NCBI GenBank assembly: GCA_003551865.1
Contig: PUNU01000053.1
Span: forward strand, 1 to 10,275
Direction of reading: 5' to 3'
DNA length: 10,275 nucleotides
Source of the DNA: Syntrophomonadaceae bacterium
GTDB taxonomy: Bacteria; Bacillota_D; Dethiobacteria; DTU022
Shown here: piece by piece, positions 1-5,890 of the stretch
Numbering within the stretch: the stretch's first letter is position 1
Layout of the letters: the number at the start of each line of letters is the position of its first letter
The notes under the pieces: generated by a model
Told to the model about the DNA's origin: nothing
Databases searched by the model: none
Seen by the model: the letters and a program-made list of their open reading frames with translations, nothing else
Translations under genes and position numbers: made by a program

Positions 1-1227
1 CCCCCGGGAAAGGTATTCGCCGATCCCCCGCCGGCCGGCAATCTGCTCGATTAGGGCCATGATCGCCTCTCCACTGCCCCATTTTGGTTCATGACCAATG
101 TCTTTGAGCATTTCTTCGGGAATCAAACCGTTCTCGTATAGCTCCATGGTAAAAGCGACCGCCGCCGCAGCTGATATGGTGTCTATGCCCAGGCGATTGC
201 AGAGGTCGTTGGCGGCAATAATATAGGCCGGATCTTCATTTAAACACAGCGCGCCGAAACCGGCGGCAGTTTCGTATTCCGGCCCGTGTGATACACTGCC
301 TGCATGGGGCCCCGCGATAATTTTCATTTCCTTGCCGCAGCGGATCGGGCAGGCAAAACAGGCATAATGCCCGGCAAGGTACTTTTCGGCCATGGCCTGA
401 CCGGATATTTTCGCCGCCCCCCCGGTCCAACTGCCCCCGGTCCAGTTGCGGATGGGCAGATCACCGAGCTTTTCCACCACCGGCACACCACCGGCGGTGC
501 CAAAATCGCTTAAGCCCTTCGCCTTCTCACGAACGGTGGGCAACACCCTTTTGCGCGCTTCCGTCAGGCTTTTTTTATTGTGGACAGCCGGGAGATTGTC
601 CCCCTTTTGCACTGCAATCGCTTTTAAGTTCTTTGACCCCATCAGGGCACCCAGCCCACAGCGGCCGGCCGCCCGGGTACTGCGGCCTTCGATCATGATT
701 GATGACATGAGAACTTCATTTTCCCCGGCGAGCCCGATAGAGGCCGCCCTGGTTTTCTCCCCGTGCTCCGCCTGCAGTTTTTCCGCTGTATCGTAGGTAT
801 CTTTACCCCAAAGGGCCGAAGCGTCTTTGATCTCCACGCTGCCTTTCTCATTGATATAGATATAAACCGGTTTGTCCGCTTTGCCGGTTATAATCAAACC
901 GTCGAAACCGGAAGTCTTAAAAGCAGCCGGCCAGTAACCGCCTACTGTAGCTTCAGCCCAAATTCCCGTAGAAGGAGAGCGCCCGCAAAAAGAAGCCTTA
1001 CAGGCTGTTGGAACATTAAACCCGGTAAGCAGTCCGGTAAAAACCATGAGCGGAGCCGCTTCATCAAGTGGGGAAATCGGAGTATAATTTCGCTCGTAAA
1101 ATATTTTTGCCGCCAGGCCGCTTCCACCCAAAAATTTGCGATATTCTTCTTCTGCGATTGCCGTCTCCTTTTGAACACCTTGGGACAGGTCGAGCTCCAA
1201 AATCTTTCCGTGATATCCGCCGGCCAC
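1..1227 (-). CDS. Aldehyde:ferredoxin oxidoreductase family tungsten/molybdopterin enzyme (C-terminus outside window)
   Basis: The frame is open from a GTG at 1227-1225 to the left edge (409 codons, no stop), so the gene is cut by the window and not broken. The start is forced: an in-frame TGA lies three codons upstream (1234-1236), and GGAGTG (1235-1240) sits 7 nt before the GTG. The N-terminus MAGGYHGKILELDL is typical of the AOR family. Residues 188-204 (GRCGLGALMGSKNLKAI) form a conserved cofactor-domain motif. C290, C293 and C297 form CxxCxxxC (CFACPIRC), the three N-terminal [4Fe-4S] ligands of this family. The fourth cysteine and the final third of the usual roughly 600 residues lie outside. 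Family members are cytoplasmic tungsten-bis-pterin enzymes that oxidise aldehydes to acids with ferredoxin as acceptor, but subfamilies differ and the substrate cannot be assigned here. It is separated from the cobalamin operon by 227 nt with its own promoter-like signals, so it is probably an independent unit. Confidence 0.93.
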   Translation of the reverse strand, partial: MAGGYHGKILELDLSQGVQKETAIAEEEYRKFLGGSGLAAKIFYERNYTPISPLDEAAPLMVFTGLLTGFNVPTACKASFCGRSPSTGIWAEATVGGYWPAAFKTSGFDGLIITGKADKPVYIYINEKGSVEIKDASALWGKDTYDTAEKLQAEHGEKTRAASIGLAGENEVLMSSIMIEGRSTRAAGRCGLGALMGSKNLKAIAVQKGDNLPAVHNKKSLTEARKRVLPTVREKAKGLSDFGTAGGVPVVEKLGDLPIRNWTGGSWTGGAAKISGQAMAEKYLAGHYACFACPIRCGKEMKIIAGPHAGSVSHGPEYETAAGFGALCLNEDPAYIIAANDLCNRLGIDTISAAAAVAFTMELYENGLIPEEMLKDIGHEPKWGSGEAIMALIEQIAGRRGIGEYLSRG

Positions 1228-1234
1228 TTGTAAT

Positions 1235-1240
1235 CACTCC
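1235..1240 (-). promoter_or_regulatory. Ribosome binding site fixing the GTG start of the AOR-family gene
   Basis: On the minus strand GGAGTG lies 7 nt before the GTG at 1227. Because an in-frame TGA overlaps this site, no start further upstream is possible, and the family-typical N-terminus begins exactly at this GTG. Confidence 0.75.
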
Positions 1241-1371
1241 AATCCGAGAATATAAAAGCAAAGGAACTGCTCACCTAGAGCCGCAAACAAGTATCACTGC
1301 CAACATCTCACTTCTCACCGCTCAACTGCCGGCAATTCCTAACGGCTCGCTTTATGTTCGCTTCCGGCTTG

Positions 1372-1400
1372 CAACAACTCCTATAGATAAAGAGTTGTTG
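1372..1400. repeat. Perfect 9-bp inverted repeat, possible operator
   Basis: CAACAACTC (1372-1380) and GAGTTGTTG (1392-1400) are exact reverse complements around an 11-nt A/T-rich loop. On the minus strand the repeat begins 7 nt after the TTGACA box and spans the likely -10 region, the position expected of a repressor operator. No U-tract follows it in the minus direction, so an intrinsic terminator is less likely. Function is inferred from position only. Confidence 0.5.
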
Positions 1401-1413
1401 TAATAATTGTCAA
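1384..1413 (-). promoter_or_regulatory. Possible promoter for the AOR-family gene
   Basis: On the minus strand a perfect -35 box TTGACA (1413-1408) is followed after 17-18 nt by an A/T-rich segment with a weak -10 match (TATCTA at 1389-1384, or TTATCT one base earlier). The -35 is strong but the -10 is poor, so the call is tentative. Location in the only sizeable gap, upstream of the AOR-family gene, supports it. Confidence 0.35.
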
Positions 1414-1454
1414 ATTACGCTCTTATTATGTTGACAGGGCACTGGCTTTGCCTT

Positions 1455-2135
1455 TCATATCTCCCGCAGTGCGGAAATATCAAGCATGGCATGCTGCTTG
1501 CTGCGTTTTATGCGGCCCTTCTTAAACTCTAGCGGTTTACTGAACAGGGGACCGCCGACCACCAGGGTGTGCGCTTCTCCGCCTTCACCGCAGGGTGATA
1601 TTCCCGCTTCTTCACAGTAAGCGATGAAATCCCGGCCGATAAACCCGCCCAGCCATTTTTCATCGACCAGGTCCCTGCGGAGTGCTACCAGCATCGCCCG
1701 GCCGCCGCGCCTGATTAACTCCTCAGAAACTTTTCTTTCCTCCATCCCCCACAGGGGCAGGTTGTAATCAATCCCGCAGTAGGAACAGGTCTTTTCCACC
1801 CACTGCCGGTGTTCTTCCAGGTTAATATCACCGAAAACTCCCCCGGTGATGCCTCTCTCTTTTTTTAAGCGGCCTACCGCCCGCACAAACCCATTTTGAT
1901 AATTTTCCCAGGACACCGCTTCGGTTTCCAGGGGCAGGTCGAGCCTTTGGGCCTGCTGCTCCAGGATTGCCAGCTTCAATCCATGTGAGCGGCTTTGTCC
2001 GTCTTCATCGACAAAGCTGAGCAGGCAGGCAGGATTGAGCCCCTTTTCCCGGGCTAAAAGCAGTGATAGATACGAGTCTTTGCCCCCGCTCCAGGATATA
2101 AAAACTTTATCCCCCCGACTGCTTTTATAAATCAT
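1455..2135 (-). CDS. PP-loop ATPase, diphthine-ammonia ligase family (COG2102/MJ0570-like)
   Basis: This is a 226-residue protein with the PP-loop SGGKDS at residues 16-21, GDI at 102-104, and a C-terminal signature EGGEAHTLVVGGPLF at 184-198. This pattern marks the ATP-binding family that includes eukaryotic and archaeal diphthine-ammonia ligase, which adenylates a carboxylate and amidates it with ammonia. Bacteria lack diphthamide, so the bacterial substrate is unknown. A CxxC (C117, C120) is also present. A longer frame exists upstream to 2249, but I chose the ATG at 2135: AGGAAGGGG lies 9 nt before it, the family homology starts there, and it overlaps the preceding cobC by only 11 nt. It is the last gene of the cobalamin operon, which suggests a role in corrinoid metabolism, possibly an amidation. 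That role is inference. Confidence 0.88.
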   Translation of the reverse strand: MIYKSSRGDKVFISWSGGKDSYLSLLLAREKGLNPACLLSFVDEDGQSRSHGLKLAILEQQAQRLDLPLETEAVSWENYQNGFVRAVGRLKKERGITGGVFGDINLEEHRQWVEKTCSYCGIDYNLPLWGMEERKVSEELIRRGGRAMLVALRRDLVDEKWLGGFIGRDFIAYCEEAGISPCGEGGEAHTLVVGGPLFSKPLEFKKGRIKRSKQHAMLDISALREI

Positions 2136-2769
2136 CTGCCGGTTCCCCTTCCTGATCATTTTCAGCCCCGAGATGATGAACACGATTATAGTAAACCACC
2201 TCGAATCGATCTCTCGTTTTGCTGAGCAGGCTGATCGAAGCGTTGTCAATTTTGATGTCCCAAAAGCTTTTTAACCCCAGATTAAGCACCCTGTAAAGGA
2301 CGGCCCGAATCGCTCCTCCGTGGGTTACAGCGGCAATGCGTTGGCCGGGCCGGTATTCTACAGAAAGGTGATCCAGAAAGGACTCCATCCTTTCCCAAAC
2401 CTGATCCAGTGTTTCACCACCGGGAGCGGAACGGTTGAAAGGGTCGTCCAGCCAGAGGCTGATCTCTTCACCCCACTCCGCCTCAATCTGATCAAAGGTC
2501 AGACCTTCCCACTGTCCAAAATTAATTTCACGCAGAAGCGGAGTAACCGCAGGCTCAAGGCCGCAGCAGGCTCCAATAACCCGGGCGGTAGCAGCAGCCC
2601 GTTTTAAGTCACTGCAGTAGAGCGCCTTGATATTCTGTCCGGCCAGGAAAAACCCGGCCATTTCCGACTGGCGGACCCCCTTCTTTGAAAGGGCTGATTC
2701 GCTCCAACCCCGGTAGCGTTTTTCCTTGTTGGATTCGCTCTCGCCGTGGCGGACCAGGTAAAGCTCCAT
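2125..2769 (-). CDS. cobC: Histidine phosphatase, probable alpha-ribazole-5'-phosphate phosphatase (CobC)
   Basis: The protein is 214 residues long and belongs to the phosphoglycerate mutase-like histidine phosphatase superfamily. RHG at residues 7-9 carries the catalytic His8. Arg57 (SDLKRA), Glu81 (REINFGQWEG) and His150 (VTHGG) supply the remaining active-site residues. In cobalamin synthesis CobC removes the phosphate of alpha-ribazole-5'-phosphate (or of adenosylcobalamin phosphate) in the cytoplasm. The superfamily is broad, so the substrate is assigned from context: the gene starts 3 nt after cobT, whose product makes alpha-ribazole phosphate. AAGGGAG upstream, inside the end of cobT, serves as the ribosome binding site. 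The C-terminus overlaps the PP-loop gene by 11 nt. The length is typical and the active site looks complete. Confidence 0.88.
   Translation of the reverse strand: MELYLVRHGESESNKEKRYRGWSESALSKKGVRQSEMAGFFLAGQNIKALYCSDLKRAAATARVIGACCGLEPAVTPLLREINFGQWEGLTFDQIEAEWGEEISLWLDDPFNRSAPGGETLDQVWERMESFLDHLSVEYRPGQRIAAVTHGGAIRAVLYRVLNLGLKSFWDIKIDNASISLLSKTRDRFEVVYYNRVHHLGAENDQEGEPADDL
2145..2153 (-). promoter_or_regulatory. Ribosome binding site deciding the start of the PP-loop gene
   Basis: On the minus strand AGGAAGGGG ends 9 nt before the ATG at 2135-2133. It lies inside the 3' end of the cobC-like gene. It supports the short start over the ATGs at 2159 and 2249, whose extra residues show no family resemblance. 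Confidence 0.65.
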
Positions 2770-2772
2770 CGG

Positions 2773-3879
2773 TTAATTTTCTCCCTTCGTTTCAGATCGG
2801 ACCCCGTCCTCTTTACCGCTTACCCCGGCATCTTCGAAAGTAGCCATCTCCAGGGTAATGCGGGCCGCCGCTTCCACCAGCTGCATGCCGAGAACCGCGC
2901 CGGTTCCCTCGCCCAGCCGCATGCCCATGTTAATGTACGGTTTTAAATCCAGGTAATCCATCAGCAACGCATGGCCCGATTCAGCCGACAGGTGTGAAGG
3001 AATAAGGTAGTGCCTTACTGCAGGGCTCAGTTTAACCGCAACCAGGGCCGCTGTGCTTGATATAAACCCGTCCACCACCACAGGAATGCGGGCCCGGGCT
3101 GCACCGATAATTAAACCGGTCAGGGCCGCTATTTCCAGGCCGCCCACCCGGCTCAGCACGCCCAGGGGATCGGAAGGATCCGGTTTATGCATTTCAAGAG
3201 CCCCGGCGACCACTTCCTTTTTGTGACGTAGTTTTTCATCATCGAGGCCGGTTCCCCGACCGACCACCAGGGAAGTCTCGTAACCGGTCAGCGCCGCCAT
3301 CACCGCACTGCTGGCCGTAGTGTTGCCGATGCCCATTTCACCGGTAGCCAGGACACTGATACCGTCTTTCGCCGCCTCATCGGCGGAGCCAAGTCCTGCT
3401 CCAAGCGCGGAAAGCGCCTCACCGCGGCTCATAGCCAGGCCCCGCCTGAAATTGTCACTGCCCGCCTTGACCCGTACTTTTTTAACCCCGACCCGGGGGC
3501 TGTCGACCTTGACCCCCACATCAACCACTTCCACTTCCACTCCGCCCAGACATCCCAGGACATTAATCGCCGCCCCGCCGTTAGTAAAATTTGCCACCAT
3601 CTGGGCGGTCACTTCAGACGGGTAGGCGCTGATTCCTTCCTCGGTGACACCGTGGTCGGCGGCCATAACCACCACCCGCTTGCGGGTACCGCAGGGAAAG
3701 AAATCCCCGTATATACCGGCCAGCTGCACCGCTAAATCTTCCATCCGCCCCAGACTGCCCTGCGGTTTGGTCAGGTTATCCATGCGGGCGCGGGCCTTTT
3801 CCATGGCCGCCTGATCAAGCGTACAGATACTGTCCAAAACTGCCTGCAGGTTTTTCTCCATTTTTTGCTCTTCGTTCAT
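2773..3879 (-). CDS. cobT: Nicotinate-nucleotide--dimethylbenzimidazole phosphoribosyltransferase (CobT)
   Basis: The 368-residue protein matches CobT along its length (usual size about 350). CobT transfers phosphoribose from nicotinate mononucleotide to the lower-ligand base, giving alpha-ribazole-5'-phosphate. Visible motifs are LTKPQGSLGRME (36-47), AADHGVTEEG (73-82), GEMGIGNTTAS (180-190, with a conserved Glu181) and LGEGTGA (322-328). Glu324 in the last motif is equivalent to the catalytic glutamate Glu317 of the Salmonella enzyme. The C-terminal 20 residues are charged and look like an unstructured tail. AGGAGG lies 8 nt before the ATG. The 38-nt A/T-rich gap upstream is the longest in the operon and might hold a weak internal promoter, but the boxes are poor. 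The base used as lower ligand cannot be told from the sequence. Confidence 0.97.
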   Translation of the reverse strand: MNEEQKMEKNLQAVLDSICTLDQAAMEKARARMDNLTKPQGSLGRMEDLAVQLAGIYGDFFPCGTRKRVVVMAADHGVTEEGISAYPSEVTAQMVANFTNGGAAINVLGCLGGVEVEVVDVGVKVDSPRVGVKKVRVKAGSDNFRRGLAMSRGEALSALGAGLGSADEAAKDGISVLATGEMGIGNTTASSAVMAALTGYETSLVVGRGTGLDDEKLRHKKEVVAGALEMHKPDPSDPLGVLSRVGGLEIAALTGLIIGAARARIPVVVDGFISSTAALVAVKLSPAVRHYLIPSHLSAESGHALLMDYLDLKPYINMGMRLGEGTGAVLGMQLVEAAARITLEMATFEDAGVSGKEDGVRSETKGEN

Positions 3880-3887
3880 AGCTTTGA

Positions 3888-3893
3888 CCTCCT
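3888..3893 (-). promoter_or_regulatory. Strong ribosome binding site of cobT
   Basis: A perfect AGGAGG on the minus strand is placed 8 nt before the cobT ATG. Unlike most genes in this operon, cobT is not translationally coupled to the gene before it, and it has this independent consensus site in the A/T-rich gap 3880-3917. Confidence 0.8.
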
Positions 3894-3917
3894 AAAATAA
3901 CAATTCATAATATTTAA

Positions 3918-4727
3918 TTAACTAACGTGTCCCGAAATTATTTGGTGGATCTGGTCCATGTCCAGGTTCTCGCGCACCGTCGCGGCGAGTTTATTATATT
4001 CTTCTTCTTTATGCTCACGGTTGATGCCCGGATCATCCAGGTTGATTTGCATACAGGGCACCACTCCGATTACCGGGGCTTTAATCAAATCTTCAAGCTG
4101 TCTCAAGCCCGATTCAAGCAGTTTTTGTTCGCCCCGGAACTTGTTGATGATCACTCCCCGGAGCATGCTGCGCTCCTCCGGCTCGAGCAAAGCCGCCGTT
4201 CCGTAGAGGGCAGCAAATACACCGCCGCGGTCGATGTCTCCGGCCAGTAAAACCGGTATTTTGTGCCTGCAGGCCAACCCCATGTTGACCAGGTCATTTT
4301 CTTTTAAATTGATTTCAGCGGGGCTGCCGGCACCCTCGACCACTACCACATCATGATCGCGGCGAAGGCTGTCAAAAGCTTCATCTATTACCGGTAGAAG
4401 TTTTTCTTTGCCACCGGTATCCAGGGCCCTCATGTTTCCGGCGGACCGGCCCATAACTACCACCTCTGAGCCTTGATTTGACGAAGGCTTCAGCAGGATC
4501 GGGTTCATCTCCACCCGCGGCTTGATACCGGCCGCCTCGGCCTGCAGGGCCTGGGCCCGGCTCATTTCGCCTCCGTCCGCCGTGAGATAAGAATCAAGGG
4601 TCATGTTCTGCGCCTTAAATGGTGCGGTTCTAAAACCGTCCTGTTTTAAAATGCGGCATAAAGCTGTACACAAAAGACTTTTACCGACCGAGGAAGCCGT
4701 ACCCTGGATCATTATTGTCCCCTTCAC
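3918..4727 (-). CDS. cobQ: Short cobyric acid synthase lacking the glutamine amidotransferase domain (CobQ/CbiP)
   Basis: CobQ/CbiP uses ATP and glutamine to amidate side chains b, d, e and g of adenosylcobyrinic acid a,c-diamide. This protein has only 269 residues; the family is near 500. Residues 1-226 are the complete dethiobiotin-synthetase-like ATP domain: IQGTASSVGKSLL (7-19) with the P-loop, PFKAQNM (36-42), GRAQA-like SRAQALQAEAAG (56-67), MNPILLKPSS (74-83), VEGAGSPAEINL (130-141) and GDIDRGGVFA (163-172). The next 200-plus residues, with the amidotransferase catalytic Cys and His, are absent. Residues 236-261 (REHKEEEYNKLA, then VRENLDM) instead resemble the extreme C-terminal tail of full-length CobQ. 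The gene therefore looks like an in-frame internal deletion, not a premature stop. The start is GTG at 4727, sharing GTGA with the stop of cobD; an in-frame TGA (4734-4736) excludes a longer form. Activity with free ammonia is possible but inferred. Confidence 0.92.
   Translation of the reverse strand: MKGTIMIQGTASSVGKSLLCTALCRILKQDGFRTAPFKAQNMTLDSYLTADGGEMSRAQALQAEAAGIKPRVEMNPILLKPSSNQGSEVVVMGRSAGNMRALDTGGKEKLLPVIDEAFDSLRRDHDVVVVEGAGSPAEINLKENDLVNMGLACRHKIPVLLAGDIDRGGVFAALYGTAALLEPEERSMLRGVIINKFRGEQKLLESGLRQLEDLIKAPVIGVVPCMQINLDDPGINREHKEEEYNKLAATVRENLDMDQIHQIISGHVS
4019..4046 (-). repeat. 7-bp direct repeat at the CobQ domain junction
   Basis: ATCAACC on the minus strand occurs at 4046-4040 and again at 4025-4019, encoding the two Ile-Asn pairs of INLDDPGIN. 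It sits where the ATP domain ends and the C-terminal tail begins, that is, where the amidotransferase domain is missing. Short repeats at deletion borders are common, but a 7-bp repeat 21 bp apart may also be chance. Confidence 0.35.
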
Positions 4728-5857
4728 CTGCCATCACCCCCACTGCCGGTTCCTGCAGGCGGTTTCCCGCCTTTTTTCAACCATTGTTCAACCGCCTTGA
4801 GCAGGCGCAGGTTTTCCGGCCGCCTGCGCACGGCAATTCGGAAGTGGCTCCGGTCGAGGCCGTAAAAGTTGTCGGCCCGTCTCACCAGTATTCCCCGGCC
4901 GGCCAGATCGGCCTGGAAGGCGGAAGCGTCAAAACCGGGATCGGTTCCCCTGAGCAGCAGGAAGTTGGCCGCACTTTCATAGGCCTGGAAACGGCCGGTT
5001 TCCCGGAAACGGCGGTCCAAATAGCGGCGCTCTTTTTTCACCAGTTCCAGAGTATCGCGCAGGTGCTTTTTATCTTCAAGGCAGTAAAGGCCCGCCTTTT
5101 GCGCCAGGATGTTAACCCGCCAGGGATCGCCCCAGCGGGTGATTGTGCAGGCCTCTTTTGCAGGGCCTATCGCACAGCCCAGCCGCAGGCCAGGCAGCCC
5201 CCAGAGCTTGGTCAGGGAAAGGACCACCCAGAGCCCTTTGCCGGTCAAATCTCGCAGGCTTTCATCCATACGGCCGGTAAGAGGAATAAAGCTTTCGTCG
5301 ATCAGTGCTTTCGCCCCCCGCTTGAGGATTTCCTCTATTAGCGAAACAAGTTCACGGCGCGGGTAGAGCTTTCCGGTGGGATTATTGGGATTGCAAAAAA
5401 CTACCAGATCACCGGCATTAATTGTATCAAGCGGGACAAGCCGCTTCAGGTCTTGTTCGGGCAGCAGGTAAAAACGCTCTACTTCGGCTCGGGCCAAAAC
5501 GGCGGCTCTTTCGTACTCTGAGAAAGAGGGAGCGGGCACCAGCACCCGGCGGGGCCGGTGCCATAAAAGCAGGAGGTGGATCAACTCGTTGGCCCCGTTG
5601 CCGAGCACCACTCTGTTCTCCGGCACGCACAAAAAAGCGGCCAGCTTTTGACGCAGTTCGCGTGACTGGGGCGAAGGGTAGTTCACGATTTCCGGCAGGA
5701 TCCCTTTTAGATAATCGAGCAGTCCCGGGGGCGGGCCAAGGGGATTGACGTTGCTGCTAAAATCGAGCAGATCACCGCCGGGCGGGCTCCATTTTTCCAG
5801 GGCCCGCAGCAGATCGCCGCCGTGCCCGCCTGTTTCATCATCAAATTTTCCGAACAT
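4724..5857 (-). CDS. cobD: Threonine-phosphate decarboxylase-like PLP enzyme (CobD)
   Basis: This is a 377-residue fold-type I aminotransferase-family protein. It shows HGGD (12-15), DFSSNVNPLGPP (32-43), NPNNPTG (156-162), the PLP-phenol-contacting Asp187 (LIDESF) and the PLP-binding Lys217 in SLTKLWGLPGLRLG (214-227). Arg388-type carboxylate contact is plausible in FRIAVR. The close relative is histidinol-phosphate aminotransferase (HisC). The N-terminal HGGD and DFSSNVNP motifs and the location between cobS and cobQ favour CobD, which decarboxylates L-threonine-O-3-phosphate to (R)-1-amino-2-propanol phosphate, the substrate joined to cobyric acid by CbiB. The ATG at 5857 is preceded by a GGTGAA site, with a 33-nt gap after cobS holding nothing else. 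The C-terminus ends in a Gly/Pro-rich tail whose codons double as the ribosome binding site for cobQ. The stop overlaps the cobQ GTG. Confidence 0.92.
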   Translation of the reverse strand: MFGKFDDETGGHGGDLLRALEKWSPPGGDLLDFSSNVNPLGPPPGLLDYLKGILPEIVNYPSPQSRELRQKLAAFLCVPENRVVLGNGANELIHLLLLWHRPRRVLVPAPSFSEYERAAVLARAEVERFYLLPEQDLKRLVPLDTINAGDLVVFCNPNNPTGKLYPRRELVSLIEEILKRGAKALIDESFIPLTGRMDESLRDLTGKGLWVVLSLTKLWGLPGLRLGCAIGPAKEACTITRWGDPWRVNILAQKAGLYCLEDKKHLRDTLELVKKERRYLDRRFRETGRFQAYESAANFLLLRGTDPGFDASAFQADLAGRGILVRRADNFYGLDRSHFRIAVRRRPENLRLLKAVEQWLKKGGKPPAGTGSGGDGR

Positions 5858-5890
5858 ACAAGTTCACCGCTTCCGATATGCGCGTCACTG

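Larger units (their letters stand above)
1228..1454 (-). other. Intergenic leader between the PP-loop gene and the AOR-family gene
   Basis: This 227-nt stretch has no coding sequence that I can support on either strand. Read on the minus strand it holds, in order, a perfect TTGACA, a 9-bp inverted repeat, and about 140 nt of leader. The leader contains short complementary segments (1278-1283 with 1343-1348, GAGCCG/CGGCTC) and an 8-bp palindrome TGCCGGCA at 1327-1334. The leader could fold, but I recognise no named riboswitch. No convincing intrinsic terminator follows the stop of the upstream gene: the only nearby stem is 4 bp (1438-1441 with 1449-1452) and has no U-tract. Confidence 0.6.

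Noticed and set aside
421..466. Tandem WTGG-WTGG coding repeat in the AOR-family gene as a recent duplication
   Set aside because: It is only two short copies in a loop region before the cysteine motif, with synonymous and other differences; no evidence of instability.
942..1274. A 110-codon minus-strand ORF and a 65-codon one in the third frame over the start of the AOR-family gene
   Set aside because: Both are shadows of the long open frame starting at the GTG at 1227, whose product has clear AOR-family motifs.
1372..1400. The inverted repeat as an intrinsic terminator of the cobalamin operon
   Set aside because: No run of T follows on the minus strand (the sequence continues GCAAGCC), the stem is A/T-rich, and it lies 55 nt beyond the last stop; an operator fits better.
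304..1403. Several plus-strand ORFs over the left part of the window
   Set aside because: They are antisense to the AOR-family gene, have no recognisable motifs and low-complexity composition, and no plus-strand promoter or ribosome binding site supports them.
2136..2249. N-terminal extension of the PP-loop protein (38 extra residues from an ATG at 2249)
   Set aside because: It lies inside the cobC-like coding sequence, has no family resemblance, and the ATG at 2135 has a much better ribosome binding site and the normal N-terminus.
3880..3940. Internal promoter before cobT (TATTAT with an upstream GGGACA)
   Set aside because: The -35 match is only four of six and the spacing is 15 nt; an A/T-rich gap produces such matches by chance.
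4715..5341. A 208-codon plus-strand ORF opposite cobD
   Set aside because: It is antisense to a well-supported PLP enzyme, shows no domain, and GC-rich DNA readily gives long antisense frames.
4724..5857. Histidinol-phosphate aminotransferase (HisC) as the identity of the cobD gene
   Set aside because: The fold is shared, but the HGGD and DFSSNVNP N-terminal motifs and the location inside a cobalamin operon favour CobD; HisC remains a minor alternative.
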